Shown here piece after piece: positions 43,810 through 54,536 of a DNA stretch of 64,000 nt (its first letter is position 1; each line of letters starts with the position of its first letter). The stretch comes from Lithobates sylvaticus. Its lineage: Eukaryota; Chordata; Amphibia; Anura; Ranidae. Location of the stretch: positions 152,127,356 to 152,191,355 of the forward strand of contig CM053034.1 of the NCBI GenBank assembly GCA_028564925.1. The letters run 5' to 3'. Below the pieces are notes generated by a model. The model was not told the DNA's origin. It saw only the letters and a program-made list of their open reading frames with translations, and made no database searches. The translations under genes and the position numbers were made by a program.

Positions 43810-44825
43810 AAAATAGAAATCCTCCACATACCCTATCCTATACCCATAGTTGATCATGCATGATCCAATTCACTCCAGTGAGGGGAAAAATCCTGACCCC
43901 CCGAAGGTAACCAGATATTCCCTGGATCAACTAACCCTGGAGATATTACCTCTAAAAATGTATATACAGATAATTTAAAGATTTATACTTTGTGCATTTA
44001 GCAATGCATCTAACTCTCATTTAAAACTACTGAGTTGGCCAGAAAATAGTCCAGCTCTTACTGTGAAGAAGCCTTTCTGTATGTGAACGTTAAATCTTTT
44101 GTCCTCCATATGTAAGTAGTGCCCCCTTGTCACTGTATGGACCACTTATGTATTTATACATATCCCCCCTTAGTCACCTCATCTCAAGAGAGAATAAATT
44201 CAGTTCAGCTAACCTTTCCTCATAGCTGAGCTCCTCCATGCCCCTTATCAGTTTGGTTCCCCCTCTCCCTTTCTCTAGTTCCCCAATATCCTTTTTGTGA
44301 ACTAAACCAAACAACATATTCCAGATGAGATCTTACTAATGATTTGTACAGAAGCAAAATGTTGTCTCTCTCTCTCTCTCTCTGGAGACAATACCTCTAG
44401 CTTTAGAAACTGCAGTATGGCATTGCATGCTATTATTAAGTCTATCTATCTGATCTACTAGAACACCCAGATCATTTTTCACCATTGACTCCCCCTCCTG
44501 TATGATCCATGCATGTTTTTAGGCTCCAGTGCATAACTTTGCATTAATCAACATTAAACCTCATTTGCCCTATAGTTGCTCAATTAAATAGGGAATTAAG
44601 GTCCCATTTTAAGTTAGAGACATCCTGTAAAGACATAATTTAACTGCGTAGCTTGATGTCATTTGCAAAGACTGAAATGGTACTTTTAATCCCAGACCCT
44701 ATACCATTTATAAACATGTTGACAAGTAAGGGGGTCCCAACATCGAACATTGAGGTGCTGTTATAGATTGATTTCTGGTCCAAACCAGAATATATCTGCT
44801 ATTCTGCCTCTGACTCTAATTCAAT
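43810..44825 (-). mobile_element. CR1/L2-type LINE, 3' part, decayed
   Basis: On the minus strand, ILLLYKSLVRSHLEYVVWF (about 44350-44290) matches the conserved C-terminal region of CR1/L2 RTs (YKALVRPHLEYAVQFW). The 3' UTR contains GATCCAGGGAATATCTGG and GGGGTCAGGATTTTTCCCC, a signature of these LINE tails. A (TC)n run at 44369-44382 interrupts it. The frame is broken in many places. Confidence 0.7.
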
Positions 44826-45153
44826 GAAATGTGCATGCATGCAAAGAATCCACACTGAGACAGTGCTCAGTATAAAAGCTCCTTATCAACTCCTTCCTTT
44901 ATTCAAATTACAACTCTTTTATAGTCAAAGTGACATAAGCAAACGTCATCACATATGTGTGTATATTATTGGTTCCTCTGTATATTATCCTCTTCCTGTT
45001 CCAACATCTGTCTCCAGGGACTGAGTGCATTCCAGGATATGGTCACCATCTTTCTTACACGGTGGGAGTGGGGAGAAAATGGAGTTAGAACATCTGTTTG
45101 TACTTTTGAGTAAGGGAATCTGCTACTGTGCATATGCATATATATTCATATAC

Positions 45154-45192
<39 letters not shown>

Positions 45193-45530
45193 AACAAGAG
45201 GGAGAAAATAATAATATTAGAGAGATAGAGAGGGAGACATAATACAGTAATTTTATCAGATCCACTACAGTGCACTACTAATAACTCTACAAGCCCTGTG
45301 TGTAACAAGTAATAAAAGACGCAGCCTAACCCCACCCAGGCCACGCCCCCAACATGTTTTGCCCCTTCCAGGGTGGTTAGTCATGGAGGTCCTGTATAGT
45401 GTGCGATGGCTACGATTTTTATCTCCTTGTTCTGCGTCTTCCACAAGAAGAATACCACTGTTGTATGAAAATTCTAAATGTTATTAATACACTTCTGTAA
45501 AAGTTCACCAAGGACAGAAGTTGTCAAACA
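44826..45530. other. Unassigned, with a (TA)n microsatellite
   Basis: A TA run at about 45159-45188 and no gene. The frame 44824-45024 has no domain. The block at about 45300-45460 (CCACCCAGGCCACGCCCCCA, then TGTTTTGCCCC) recalls PLE-flank repeats but is not diagnostic. Confidence 0.3.
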
Positions 45531-45534
45531 AATC

Positions 45535-46120
45535 TGATTTCTTTTTATGAGGAAGCAAGCAAAAATGTAGACAAATGATCGGCTGTGGACATAGTGTACT
45601 TGAATTTTGCCAAGGGGCTTGACACAGTTCCCCACATGTGGCTTATGTGTAAATTAAAGTATATTGGCTTAGAAAATTCAGTTTGTAAATGGATTGAAAA
45701 CTGGCTAAAAGACCATATTCAGAGAGTAGTGATTCATACTCTGAATGGTCCATGGTTATTAGTGGTGCAGCCTATGGCTCAAATGTATGTTTTTAACATG
45801 TTTATAAATGATATAGGGTTTGAGAGTAAAAGTACCATTTCAGTGTTTGCAGATGTCACTAAGCCAGTGTTTCTCAACTCCAGTCCTCAATCCACCCCAA
45901 CAGGTCATGTTTTAGGCTTCCCATTATTTTGCACAGGGGATTTGATTAGTTTCACTGTCTTAGTAATTACCCCAGCTGTTTCATATGAGGGAAATCCTGA
46001 AAACATGACCTGTTGGGGCGCCTTGAGGACTGTAGTTGAGAAACACTGCACTAAGCTAACTCCAACTTACAAGCTGACCTCAATGCACTATTTAATTGGA
46101 CAACTATGTGGCAAATGAGG
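45535..46120 (+). pseudogene. CR1/L2-type LINE reverse transcriptase fragment, split by a hAT MITE
   Basis: The frame 45585-46118 starts MDIVYLNFAKGLDTVPH (RT motif A; FSKAFDTV is usual) and continues KYIGLENSVCKWIENWLKDH and NMFINDIGF...STISVFAD (motif C, where FADDTK is expected and the second Asp is lost). From 45865 to 46048 the frame only reads through the MITE. Motif B is also degraded, so the RT is dead. Confidence 0.8.
45865..46048. mobile_element. hAT MITE with exact 8-bp target duplication
   Basis: The ends CAGTGTTTCTCAACTCCAGT and its complement (AGTTGAGAAACACTG on the right) bound 184 bp. CACTAAGC at 45857-45864 and 46049-46056 is an exact 8-bp duplication. It is inserted in the LINE RT fragment, so it is younger than that LINE copy. 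Confidence 0.95.
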
Positions 46121-46524
46121 TTTATTGTTGACTCATTTGAGGCTGACACTGTTATTACCTATTACTCCAGGCTCTTTGGTGTATAGTTGCTAACATTTTT
46201 ATTTCCGTGTTCTGCAGATTACATGAAGTCAGGGTGGACCCCTAGCCTGATCTGCCCCCTCTGTGGAATACACTGCATGGGGGACATAGATACAAGTGCA
46301 GAGACCCTAAAGTTGGTTTAGGTTCATACTTATGTGAAAGGTCATATTCTTTGCATGACCTTTTTATAGATAGAACACCTTGCGATGTGTAGAAGTCTCT
46401 GATTCTTAGTAAGCTTTTCTTTGCTCATTATTTAAATTCATCATGATAGTAACCTAGAATAGAGTTAGAATTGTGTTGTTTAGGGACTAAAGGGGAATGT
46501 GGGATTTGAAGATGGTATTCAACC

Positions 46525-46856
46525 ACTTCAATACCGGCACTTTCACCCCCTTCCTGCCCAGGCTAATTTTCAGCTTGCAGTGCTGTCATACTTTAAATGA
46601 AAAAAGAGCAGTCATGCAACACTGTACCCATATGACATTTTTATTATTTTTTTCTCTCGTTTGCTGGTATTTAATCACCATTTTTTTTGCGAAATAAATG
46701 AAAAAAGTAATGTTTTTCTTCATTTCTATTACATTTTTTTTGCAAATAAATTATCTTTCACCAAAATGTATACTGCTACATTTCTTTGGAGAAAATAACT
46801 CAAGTTAGTGTACATTATTCAGTCTGTAGAAAAGTTATAGAGTCCACAAACTATGA
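46525..46856. mobile_element. piggyBac-like element, truncated by the LTR element region
   Basis: CAACCACTTCAATACCGGCA resembles the family left end with TTAA altered. It runs through the AT-rich core to AAAAGTTATAGAGTCCACAA, the position reached at about 41878-41897 in the other copy. It then passes into a (TA)n run and the LTR element. Confidence 0.65.
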
Positions 46857-46881
46857 TATATATATATATATATATATATAT
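46857..46881. repeat. (TA)n microsatellite at the left edge of the LTR element
   Basis: About 12 TA units directly abut the 5' LTR. Confidence 0.95.
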
Positions 46882-47583
46882 TGTGACAGTAGGAGATGCT
46901 GTCTAGGTGGAATTGACGGTTTGGGGGACACAGGGTATGCACATTTGCTTGGTGCAAGGCTACAGAGCATAAATGTGGACTGGAGAGAACTGCTTTTGCA
47001 GCTTTCTCCAGGTTTTGGTATTTGGTCATGGGGCTCTGTAGTTTGGAGATTCCAGAGTGTCTTGGGTGGGACGGAATCTCCAACCCTGTGTCCAGATTTT
47101 GTAAATTGCCAGCAGGGTGTGTGCTCAGGTGAGCACAGCACTTATAATGAGTGTATGGGAAGACTTCATGGCTCCCAGTTGGAGACTGCTCCACACCCAG
47201 AGAGACAGCAGGTCTCCAGGAGTCAGAGAGGTTGCAGGAGGCAGCCAGAACGTGCGACTGCAAGAAGCAGTGCAACAGCCTGAGGACTAAGGCCAGAGCG
47301 AAGCTGTGGGCGCTAAAGAGAAGCCATCCATAGTGAGGAAATCCTGTGGTCTGTGTGACCAGGACAAAGCGCAGAGGTACTGCTAAAGAGCCAGGTGGGC
47401 TAGCATTTTCTGTGAGTGTTTATTTGCTGGAGAAGAACCCCTGTGTGGGAAACCTTTATGTCAAAGACTTTCATTTGCCTTTTTAATAAAAATGGGCTAC
47501 CATGCCCTTAAATATAGTTCCTGACTGGCTTGAATCACTAACAAACGCATCTACCACGAGAGCTAATGGCCCCCCATGTTACA
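46882..47583 (+). repeat. 5' LTR
   Basis: 702 bp, TG...CA, with AATAAAA at about 47484-47490 as a possible polyadenylation signal. It is the same length as the 3' LTR and about 99.6% identical. Confidence 0.95.
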
Positions 47584-47585
47584 AG

Positions 47586-47605
47586 TGGTTGTTGGATGCG
47601 GGCAC
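47586..47605 (+). promoter_or_regulatory. Possible tRNA primer-binding site
   Basis: TGG two bases after the 5' LTR is the complement of a tRNA CCA tail. The following bases (TTGTTGGATGCGGG) were not matched to a specific tRNA. Confidence 0.4.
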
Positions 47606-47889
47606 AAGACGGTGGAATCCGGGTCCTTGCTCCACAGTGAGTTCAAGTCAGGAACTATTGGCTGTGTGTTGAAGTGCAGCCAGGCAAAAGGCATTGCGTG
47701 TTGCAGGTGGTGTACCTGTGAATGAAAAGTCAAAGTTTTTTTTTTCTGCTATGAACTCTTTGTGTGCATGAGACAGCACAATCTGTGTGTGCACTGTGCA
47801 GGTGAGGAAAGCTTGCATGAAGTGAAAAGCAACTTGCTTTAAAGTGACAGTGCTTCAATTTTTGCTGGAGGGCACAAAAGTGCAGTTGA

Positions 47890-49242
47890 GTGACTGTGAA
47901 TATGGAGAGTCCACCAGTGTTTGAATCTGCAGTGGATTGGTGCAAGCGGCACCTAGCAGCACTGAACCCAGCTAAAGAGGAAAGCAAGCCAACCCTCAGT
48001 GCAAGGAGAGAGTGGGGGCATGTTGTCTCCAAGTGTCCTTTGTCTCAGTCTCCAATACAAGGTGACAAGGCCAGACAAAGGTCTGCAACAATGTTTAGGA
48101 AGCCTGATTTGAGTCCCAGGAGTGTCCAAAAGGCTGATCAGAAGTTCAAGAAGTATGTGGTTGCCCGTAGCAACCGTGGTGATGTCAAGTCTGCCGACCA
48201 TGCAAGAAACATATGGCCGACTGAGGATCGTGGCAAGTTAAAAGCAACTATGTTTCAAGGAGCGCAAAGTCGCTGCATTTGGGAGAGTCAGCAAAGTACA
48301 GCTGGAAAAGTGCCATCTCCCTTAGCAACAAAAGATCGAGTGTTAACTGGAAGGAGGAGCTACAGTGAAAATGTGGAGCGGTGTCCCACTAAAGATATGT
48401 GCAGAAATGTACCATGCATGGAATGTGGTCAACTGGGGCATGGAATTTTTACTTGTCCCAGGTTATGGAACATGCCTGGAGATGTGGTTACTGGGCAGAA
48501 GTCTTTGTCTGCAAGCCCAGATTTTTGTGCAAGCATGTTTTCAGTCACCTCTGGCAACAGTGAGGAAGTACCTGTTGTGCCTGCAGGGGGTGCTAAGGAG
48601 TCAGAAGTGGCTGCTGCAGTTTCATCCTATGGCCACCAGGGAGAGTTGGCCAGTAAAAGTGTGATAAAGGATAGACAACGTACTCAAATGAAGCCAGAGT
48701 TAACTGCTACAGATTATGGTAAGACTGTTGCAGTTTGTGGGACTGATCCCAGTGAAGTGGGAGTATATCCAGCTGGGAGATCAGCAGAAGGTGTAAAAAT
48801 GGACTTGCTGCAGTGTGCTACCCCGAGTGGTGGGGAGACACAGGTTAAAGCAAGGTTAAGAACTCAAAAAGACTGGACTCTGTATGTGCCCGGTGTAATC
48901 CACCAGAGTGTTGAAAGTGGTAACCTAGGGGTGACCAATACAGTTTGTGTGCCAGGTTCCCTAGTGACAGGTGCTACAGAGATGCCCAGGGAAACCTCCC
49001 AGGAGCCCACAGTGGTGAGGCACGTGGTTTCCCAGGACAACTGTGGAGCCACCCTAGTGGGCAAAAGAATGCCTTTGGAGAGGAAGGATGGTGTGCTGAG
49101 CGGCACACAGGGTGCTGTGTGTTCTGACCAAAAACAGCCTGTTAAAGCTTATAACACTGCTATGTCTATGAATGCTGAGGGTAAAGGTACTGCTGATGAT
49201 ACATGTACTTATGGTGATGTGTTCAAAAGTAATGAGTAGACA
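47890..49242 (+). CDS. LTR element frame 1, zinc-knuckle protein (gag-like)
   Basis: This frame lies about 300 bp inside the 5' LTR. Around residue 176 it has one CX2CX4HX4C zinc knuckle (CMECGQLGHGIFTC), the RNA-binding motif of Gag nucleocapsid proteins. The N-terminal part is basic and polar, with no capsid fold that I recognise; the rest is low-similarity, Gly/Thr/Val-rich. The nested hAT MITE inserted at its 3' edge. It belongs to a fossil element; expression is unknown. Confidence 0.6.
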
Positions 49243-50103
49243 TGTGCAATTTGTTTCATTTTTTTTCGTTCTTCGTTTTTTTCGTTATTTTCGTTCGTTC
49301 GTTTTCGTACGAATGTTCGAATCGTACGAATCCGAATAACGAATCGTAACGAATCTTTCGAATCGTACGAATCTGATTAACGAATCATTCGAATCGAACG
49401 AATCCGAAAAACAACGAAAATCCGAAAATAACAAATTAGAAACAAGTAATGTACTAATGAAGAAAATCCGAAAAACGAAAACGAACGAAAAAATTCGTAC
49501 ATTCGTAACTTTTTTTTTGTTGAATTGGTAATTTTCCGTGTCCCTTACAATGGTGCTGCTAAACGTGCTTCAAATGGATTGAATGAAAAAATTTGTACAT
49601 TTGTAACTTTTTTTTTTCGATTCGTAACTTTTTTTTCAATTCGTAACTTTTATTTATTTATTTTTTTTTTCGATTTGTAATTTTCTGTGTCTCTATTGAA
49701 CCAAAAAATTCGTACATTCGTAACTTTTTTTTCGTTTCGTAACTTTTTTTTTTTCGATTCGTAACTTTTTTTTTCGATTCGTAAATTATTAAAATGTAAT
49801 AATAGCATACACATTACATAAAATTATGAATTATGCTCCGATTACAAATCTACGAATGTTACGACTGTATGAATAAATACGAATATGTCCTAAAATTAAA
49901 CTAATGAAAAAACGAATCGACGAAAAAATAATTACGAATGTACGAATCGTTACGAATCCGAACAACGACGACTTACGAATGTACGAATCGTTACGAATCG
50001 ACGGAAACGAAAATAACGAAATGAAAAAAAAAAAACGAAATTTTTTCGGAAACGAAAAAAACGAAACGAAAATAAACAAATTTTTTTGTTGTGCACATGT
50101 CTA
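49237..50103. mobile_element. hAT MITE nested in the LTR element
   Basis: The ends TAGACATGTGCA and TGCACATGTCTA are inverted repeats, and GTAATGAG at 49229-49236 and 50104-50111 is an exact 8-bp target duplication. The 867-bp interior is built from short T-runs and CGTAACTTTTTTTTCGATT-like or CGAATCGTACGAATC-like units, nearly palindromic overall. It has no coding capacity. It is younger than the LTR element it interrupts. Confidence 0.95.
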
Positions 50104-50111
50104 GTAATGAG

Positions 50112-52148
50112 GAAAGAGGGATGTCTCCCTTGGCAACCAGACGCAGAGCCTCAGGGTTGTCCATGGAAGTCTCAGGGACTCTCCATGCGCTTGAGCCAGA
50201 GATTTTCCAGGACAACACTGAATTTGCTCTGGTGGAACAGACTGGGTCTACACCATGCAGTGAAAGTTTATGTGAACAGTGCGTTTACCATATGTGTAAC
50301 CCAGTTGGTAAGGGGTTAAGTCAGCTGGCCACAGCTGAAGGTACACAGCTGAGTGTGGTATCGCCTCAGGAGCAAGGTGGTGAGGGTGTATTGCAGCCTG
50401 CCTTGTTTGAAGCATTAGAAAAGGGTAAAAGCATGTTGTCAAAATGTGATTTATATAGAACTGACAAAGGTACTGTTTGTGCTGCTGAATACCAGGTGCC
50501 TCCTAGAGCAGATGATGAGGTACTGCTGATCCCTCATAATAGAAGCACAATAAATTGGGACGGTTGGGCCAAACAATTACTAGCCATGTTAGACAAGGCT
50601 ATGTTGAGTGACAGGGGTGTGAATACAACAACTGCTATACCAGATCAGGGCGCATGCATGGCAGATGTGGTGTTCACAGCCCAGCAGCTGAATGTCAAGT
50701 GTCAAGGTGACCTGCAGAGGCTTATTGGTGAGTTAGAGGGCATGAGTAGAAGACATGCGTCTGACAGTGGTTCAGAGGAGCGTCAGGCTGTGATGGATAC
50801 CTCCAGTGAGGTGGAGGCCCCTTTAAATTTCTCGGGCCCTCAAGCTGCAGTGAATGAGCCCCTCCATGTCCCCAAAAATGTTTTGCATATTGATGTGAAG
50901 TGTGTAGAAATTACAGATATGCTAGTGGAACTGCTTGAACTAGTGAAAGCTCATTCCTTGTATACCTGGGTGCCTCCATTACAGTCAGATGTGGTAGTGC
51001 TGCATGGTACCAGAGGGTGGAGCCAGGTAATGCAAGCTGTGCTGGGTAACATTAATCACCAGTGGAACTGGTTGGTACGGTGCTTATTAATAGTCTGGCA
51101 AGTGATCACACAGTTCCCTGTGAGGGTGCTTCCGGATAAGGTTCAGTACGGAAGGCGCTCTGGGGGGCTGCTGGAGACATCAGAGGTCTCTCCGCCTGAT
51201 GCGTTGATGGACATGTCTGCTAGTGCGGTCCGAGGTGCGGCTGAGCAGGGTTTAGTAAATGGCGCGGATACTGCCTCAACCGCTAAACCTCCTAAGAAGG
51301 AAGGGCCAGATATGGACGCGGCAAAAGCAGACATTCTGTCTGTCACCTGCAGAGAGGTACAAGTTGGTGTACCCGGAGATGCTTTTAAATATAGTATGGC
51401 GAGGAACAAAAATTGTGACATGGAAAAATGTGAGCTGGCAAAGATTGGTTTTGCTATAAATGGGTCATGTGTTGCTCAATGTCAATTGCTAGGACAACTG
51501 CCCACAGAGATTTGGACAACAGGTGAAGGGAAGCCTTGTGAAGGTCCCATAGGGGGTAGCTGCTCACCTGTGTGTTGTCCCTCCTTGGGCCTGGCCCTAC
51601 CAAACCCTGAACAAGAAAGAATTGACGGTATCGGTAATTGGAGAAATGGTGGTGTATTACTGAATGTTAATGTAAATAATGACCTTGATATGGCCATGAA
51701 TAATTTCTTGGAAAATGAGCATGATGCACAGATGTTGAGCTCTGGGGAGTTGGTAGTCAAAGGTAAAGGCAAAAGAGTTGGTAAACCCAAGAGACCTATT
51801 GTGATGGGTAAAACAGGTATTAGTGAGGGAAAAGGTGGTTCCTCATCAGGCGTAGTGTCTGGAGCAAGTTCCCTACAGAATCCGGAAACTGAGTTGGAAG
51901 GAAGTAGCAGGAAAGGCAGGATTCCACCAGAAAAGAAATGTGAGCTCAGGAACCCCAAGGATAGAGGGAGTAGGCTGAGGATACAGAACTGTAGGACCCC
52001 GTTGCGATCCAGAGTAGGGCGTGCCTGGAAACGCACCCGAAAAAAAAATTGGGCCTACGCAGCGAACAGCTGGCGCAGAAGTGCCCCAATCAAGGATTCG
52101 GGCTGGTGTGTTCCGGCCCCTTCGGGTTCGAAACAAGGGGAGGGGATA
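50112..52148 (+). CDS. LTR element frame 2, no recognised domain
   Basis: An open plus-strand frame runs from the MITE to the 3' LTR and continues by chance into the LTR (to 52550). About 680 residues are internal. Segments include DMLVELLELVKAHSLYTWVP and WLVRCLLIVWQVITQFPVRV (hydrophobic, near 51060-51130), then a Lys/Arg/Gly-rich C-terminal third with KGKGKRVGKPKRP and RVGRAWKRTRKKN. There is no YXDD, DDE or protease DTG. Such a long open run argues that it was coding until recently. Function unknown. Confidence 0.55.
52133..52148 (+). promoter_or_regulatory. Polypurine tract
   Basis: AAGGGGAGGGGATA directly before the TGTGACAG of the 3' LTR is the expected plus-strand primer site. Confidence 0.8.
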
Positions 52149-52850
52149 TGTGACAGTAGGAGATGCTGTCTAGGTGGAATTGACGGTTTGGGGGACACAG
52201 GGTATGCACATTTGCTTGGTGCAAGGCTACAGAGCATAAATGTGGACTGGAGAGAACTGCTTTTGCAGCTTTCTCCAGGTTTTGGTATTTGGTCATGGGG
52301 CTCTGTAGTTTGGAGATTCCAGAGTGTCTTGGGTGGGACGGAATCTCCAACCCTGTGTCCAGATTTTGTAAATTGCCAGCAGGGTGTGTGCTCAGGTGAG
52401 CACAGCACTTATAATGAGTGTATGGGAAGACTTCATGGCTCCCAGTTGGAGACTGCTCCACACCCAGAGAGACAGCAGGTCTCCAGGAGTCAGAGAGGTT
52501 GCAGGAGGCAGCCAGAACGTGCGACTGCAAGAAGCAGTGCAACAGCCTGAGGACTAAGGCCAGAGCAAAGCTGTGGGCGCTAAAGAGAAGCCATCCACAG
52601 TGAGGAAATCCTGTGGTCTGTGTGACCAGGACAAAGCGCAGAGGTACTGCTAAAGAGCCAGGTGGGCTAGCATTTTCTGTGAGTGTTTATTTGCTGGAGA
52701 AGAACCCCTGTGTGGGAAACCTTTATGTCAAAGACTTTCATTTGCCTTTTTAATAAAAATGGGCTACCATGCCCTTAAATATAGTTCCTGACTGGCTTGA
52801 ATCACTAACAAACGCATCTACCATGAGAGCTAATGGCCCCCCATGTTACA
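52149..52850 (+). repeat. 3' LTR
   Basis: 702 bp, TG...CA, with about three differences from the 5' LTR and no length difference. It is followed directly by a (CA)n run. Confidence 0.95.
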
Positions 52851-52870
52851 CACACACACACACACACACA
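52851..52870. repeat. (CA)n microsatellite at the right edge of the LTR element
   Basis: About ten CA units abut the 3' LTR. The left flank is (TA)n, so no target duplication can be read. Confidence 0.95.
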
Positions 52871-53310
52871 GTATCACACACAAGTGAGTACACCCCTCAA
52901 CTAATTAATACATTGACATGTGCATTCTGCCCTGCACCGGGTTATGCAGCTTTATAGTGTTACAAGCTGGCTCCACTATAGCAAGTGCAGGGTGGGCTCA
53001 TTCTCCCTATTCACATGGGTATCTCCCCACTTCTGAGTGTGCCCAGTGGAACGATGTCACTTCCTTTAGCTCCGACCCAACGTACAATATCTTACAAAAG
53101 TGAGTACACCCCTCACATTTTTGTAAATATTTTATTATAGCTTTTCATGTGACAACACTGAAGAAATTACACTTTGCTACAATGTAAAGTTGTGAGTGTT
53201 CAGCTTGTATAACAGTGTAAGTTTGCTTCCCCTCAAAATAACTCAACACAAAGCCATTAATGTCTAAACTGCTGGCAACAAAAGTGAGTACACCCCTTTT
53301 TCCCCACGTT
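52871..53310. mobile_element. Tc1/mariner-type terminal fragments
   Basis: AAGTGAGTACACCCCTCA occurs near 52881 and again near 53099. The second starts a 210-bp block (TTTTGTAAATATTTTATTAT, CATGTGACAACACTGAAGAA) ending AAAAGTGAGTACACCCCTTT that I recognise as the end of a Tc1-like element common in fish and frogs. No transposase is present. Confidence 0.7.
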
Positions 53311-53399
53311 TACCAGTACAATAATCACCTTAGAATTACGTTGGTTACCTACATGCAGACTGACTTTAATATCACCTATGGTACTTAAGCTTACGCTAA

Positions 53400-54245
53400 A
53401 GGGCTTAACAGCCCCTATAAATGCAGGGCACTATAGAAAGAGGCTCTCAACTACCGCTGTGATATTCTTTGTGTACAAGAAACACACTTTTCTGAAATAA
53501 ATCCCCCAAAATGCACACATAAGAACTTCTCCAAAATATTCCAGGCTAACTACAAGACAAAGAAAAGGGGGGTCTTGGTGGCATTTAAAGACACAACTTC
53601 CCTCAAACTACATGCTTCCATACTGGATGAGGGAGGCAGATTTATCATACTAGTGGCAGACATTAATAGTATCACCTATACATTACAAGTTATCTATGGT
53701 CCCACCCGTCACAACATTTGATTTTTACGGAAAACACTGGCTAAAGCACGAGCAATCCAGAAGTGGCAACTTTTAATATGCGGGGACTTCAACATCCCTA
53801 TGGACCCAGAAATAGACACCGCAGCAATAAACTCTGAAAGAAAGACAGGACTTTAAAGCTTTTTACTCCAGGAAGACCTTCGTGATCCGTGGTGCTGTCT
53901 ACACACATTCAAAAGGGATTTTTCCTTTTTCTCAATTCCCCATAAGACTTATTCAAGAATTGATCTCTTTATTGCTGATAGATGGCTTTTGCAGAAGGTG
54001 GTAAAGGCTCAAATATATAATATTTTGTGGTCTGACCACACACCAATCTCTATTGAAATCTCAGATGGTCACCCAGGTAAAAACATGTCACTGTGGAGGA
54101 CTTGTGAGTACTTGTAAGCACACACAACCCAGCCTTACCATTGCTCAAAAGGGCCCTTTTTGTCAGGGAATGGCAAAAACAGCAGTTGGCAACCACCCCA
54201 GACATGCTTCTAGGTGAAGCCTGACATACAGAGATAAGGCTGGAT
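53400..54245 (+). pseudogene. Tx1/L1-type LINE endonuclease region, decayed
   Basis: Frames read KGLNSPYKCRAL, CDILCVQETHF (metal-binding Glu), KRGVLVAFKD, LLICGDFNIPMD (about 53776-53811, catalytic Asp/Asn), KTYSRIDLFIADRWLLQKV and LWSDHTPISIEIS (about 54029-54066, catalytic Asp-His). The KGLNSP start, SRIDLF and SDHTPI are typical of the L1/Tx1 group rather than L2. Stops and frame changes make it non-functional. RT sequence is not seen; a MITE begins at about 54253. Confidence 0.8.
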
Positions 54246-54520
54246 GCACAGCTAATGCCACGTACACACGACCGACGGAATCAGTCCATTGGACATTCCG
54301 ATCGTGTGTGGGATAATCTGATCGTTATTCTTTAAAAAATTCAGACGGACCTAGAAATAGAACATGTTTCAAATCTGTCCGACAGACTCAATTCCTATCG
54401 GGAAAACTGTTCGTCTGTATGCTGGTCTGATGGACCAAATACGATGCATAGGAAGCTATTGGCTACTGGCTATTGAACTCCCTTTTCAAGTCCCATCTTA
54501 CGTTATCGCGTTCAAAATGA

Positions 54521-54536
54521 ACAGACTTTCAAATAG
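54521..54536. repeat. 16-bp target-site duplication, left copy
   Basis: ACAGACTTTCAAATAG is identical to 55793-55808 and directly abuts the left arm of the hairpin. Confidence 0.95.

Larger units (their letters stand above)
46882..52850 (+). mobile_element. LTR retrotransposon, young, no recognised pol
   Basis: Two direct 702-bp LTRs (46882-47583, 52149-52850) begin TGTGACAG and end ATGTTACA. They agree in length and differ at about three positions, so the copy is evolutionarily young. After the 5' LTR a TGG at 47586 could start a primer-binding site; before the 3' LTR an AAGGGGAGGGG polypurine tract is present. The interior holds two long plus-strand frames and a nested hAT MITE. A zinc knuckle is the only domain I can identify; no protease, RT, RNase H or integrase is seen. 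It is probably a non-autonomous element using another element's enzymes. Superfamily (gypsy more likely than copia) is not established. Confidence 0.85.

Noticed and set aside
46786-47333. Frames in the 5' LTR (165 and 60 codons), repeated in the 3' LTR
   Set aside because: They are identical copies because the LTRs are identical. The frames overlap on both strands and have no domain.
53460-53800. Considered as L2-type endonuclease like 39344-40288
   Set aside because: KGLNSP, SRIDLF and SDHTPI fit the L1/Tx1 group better than L2.
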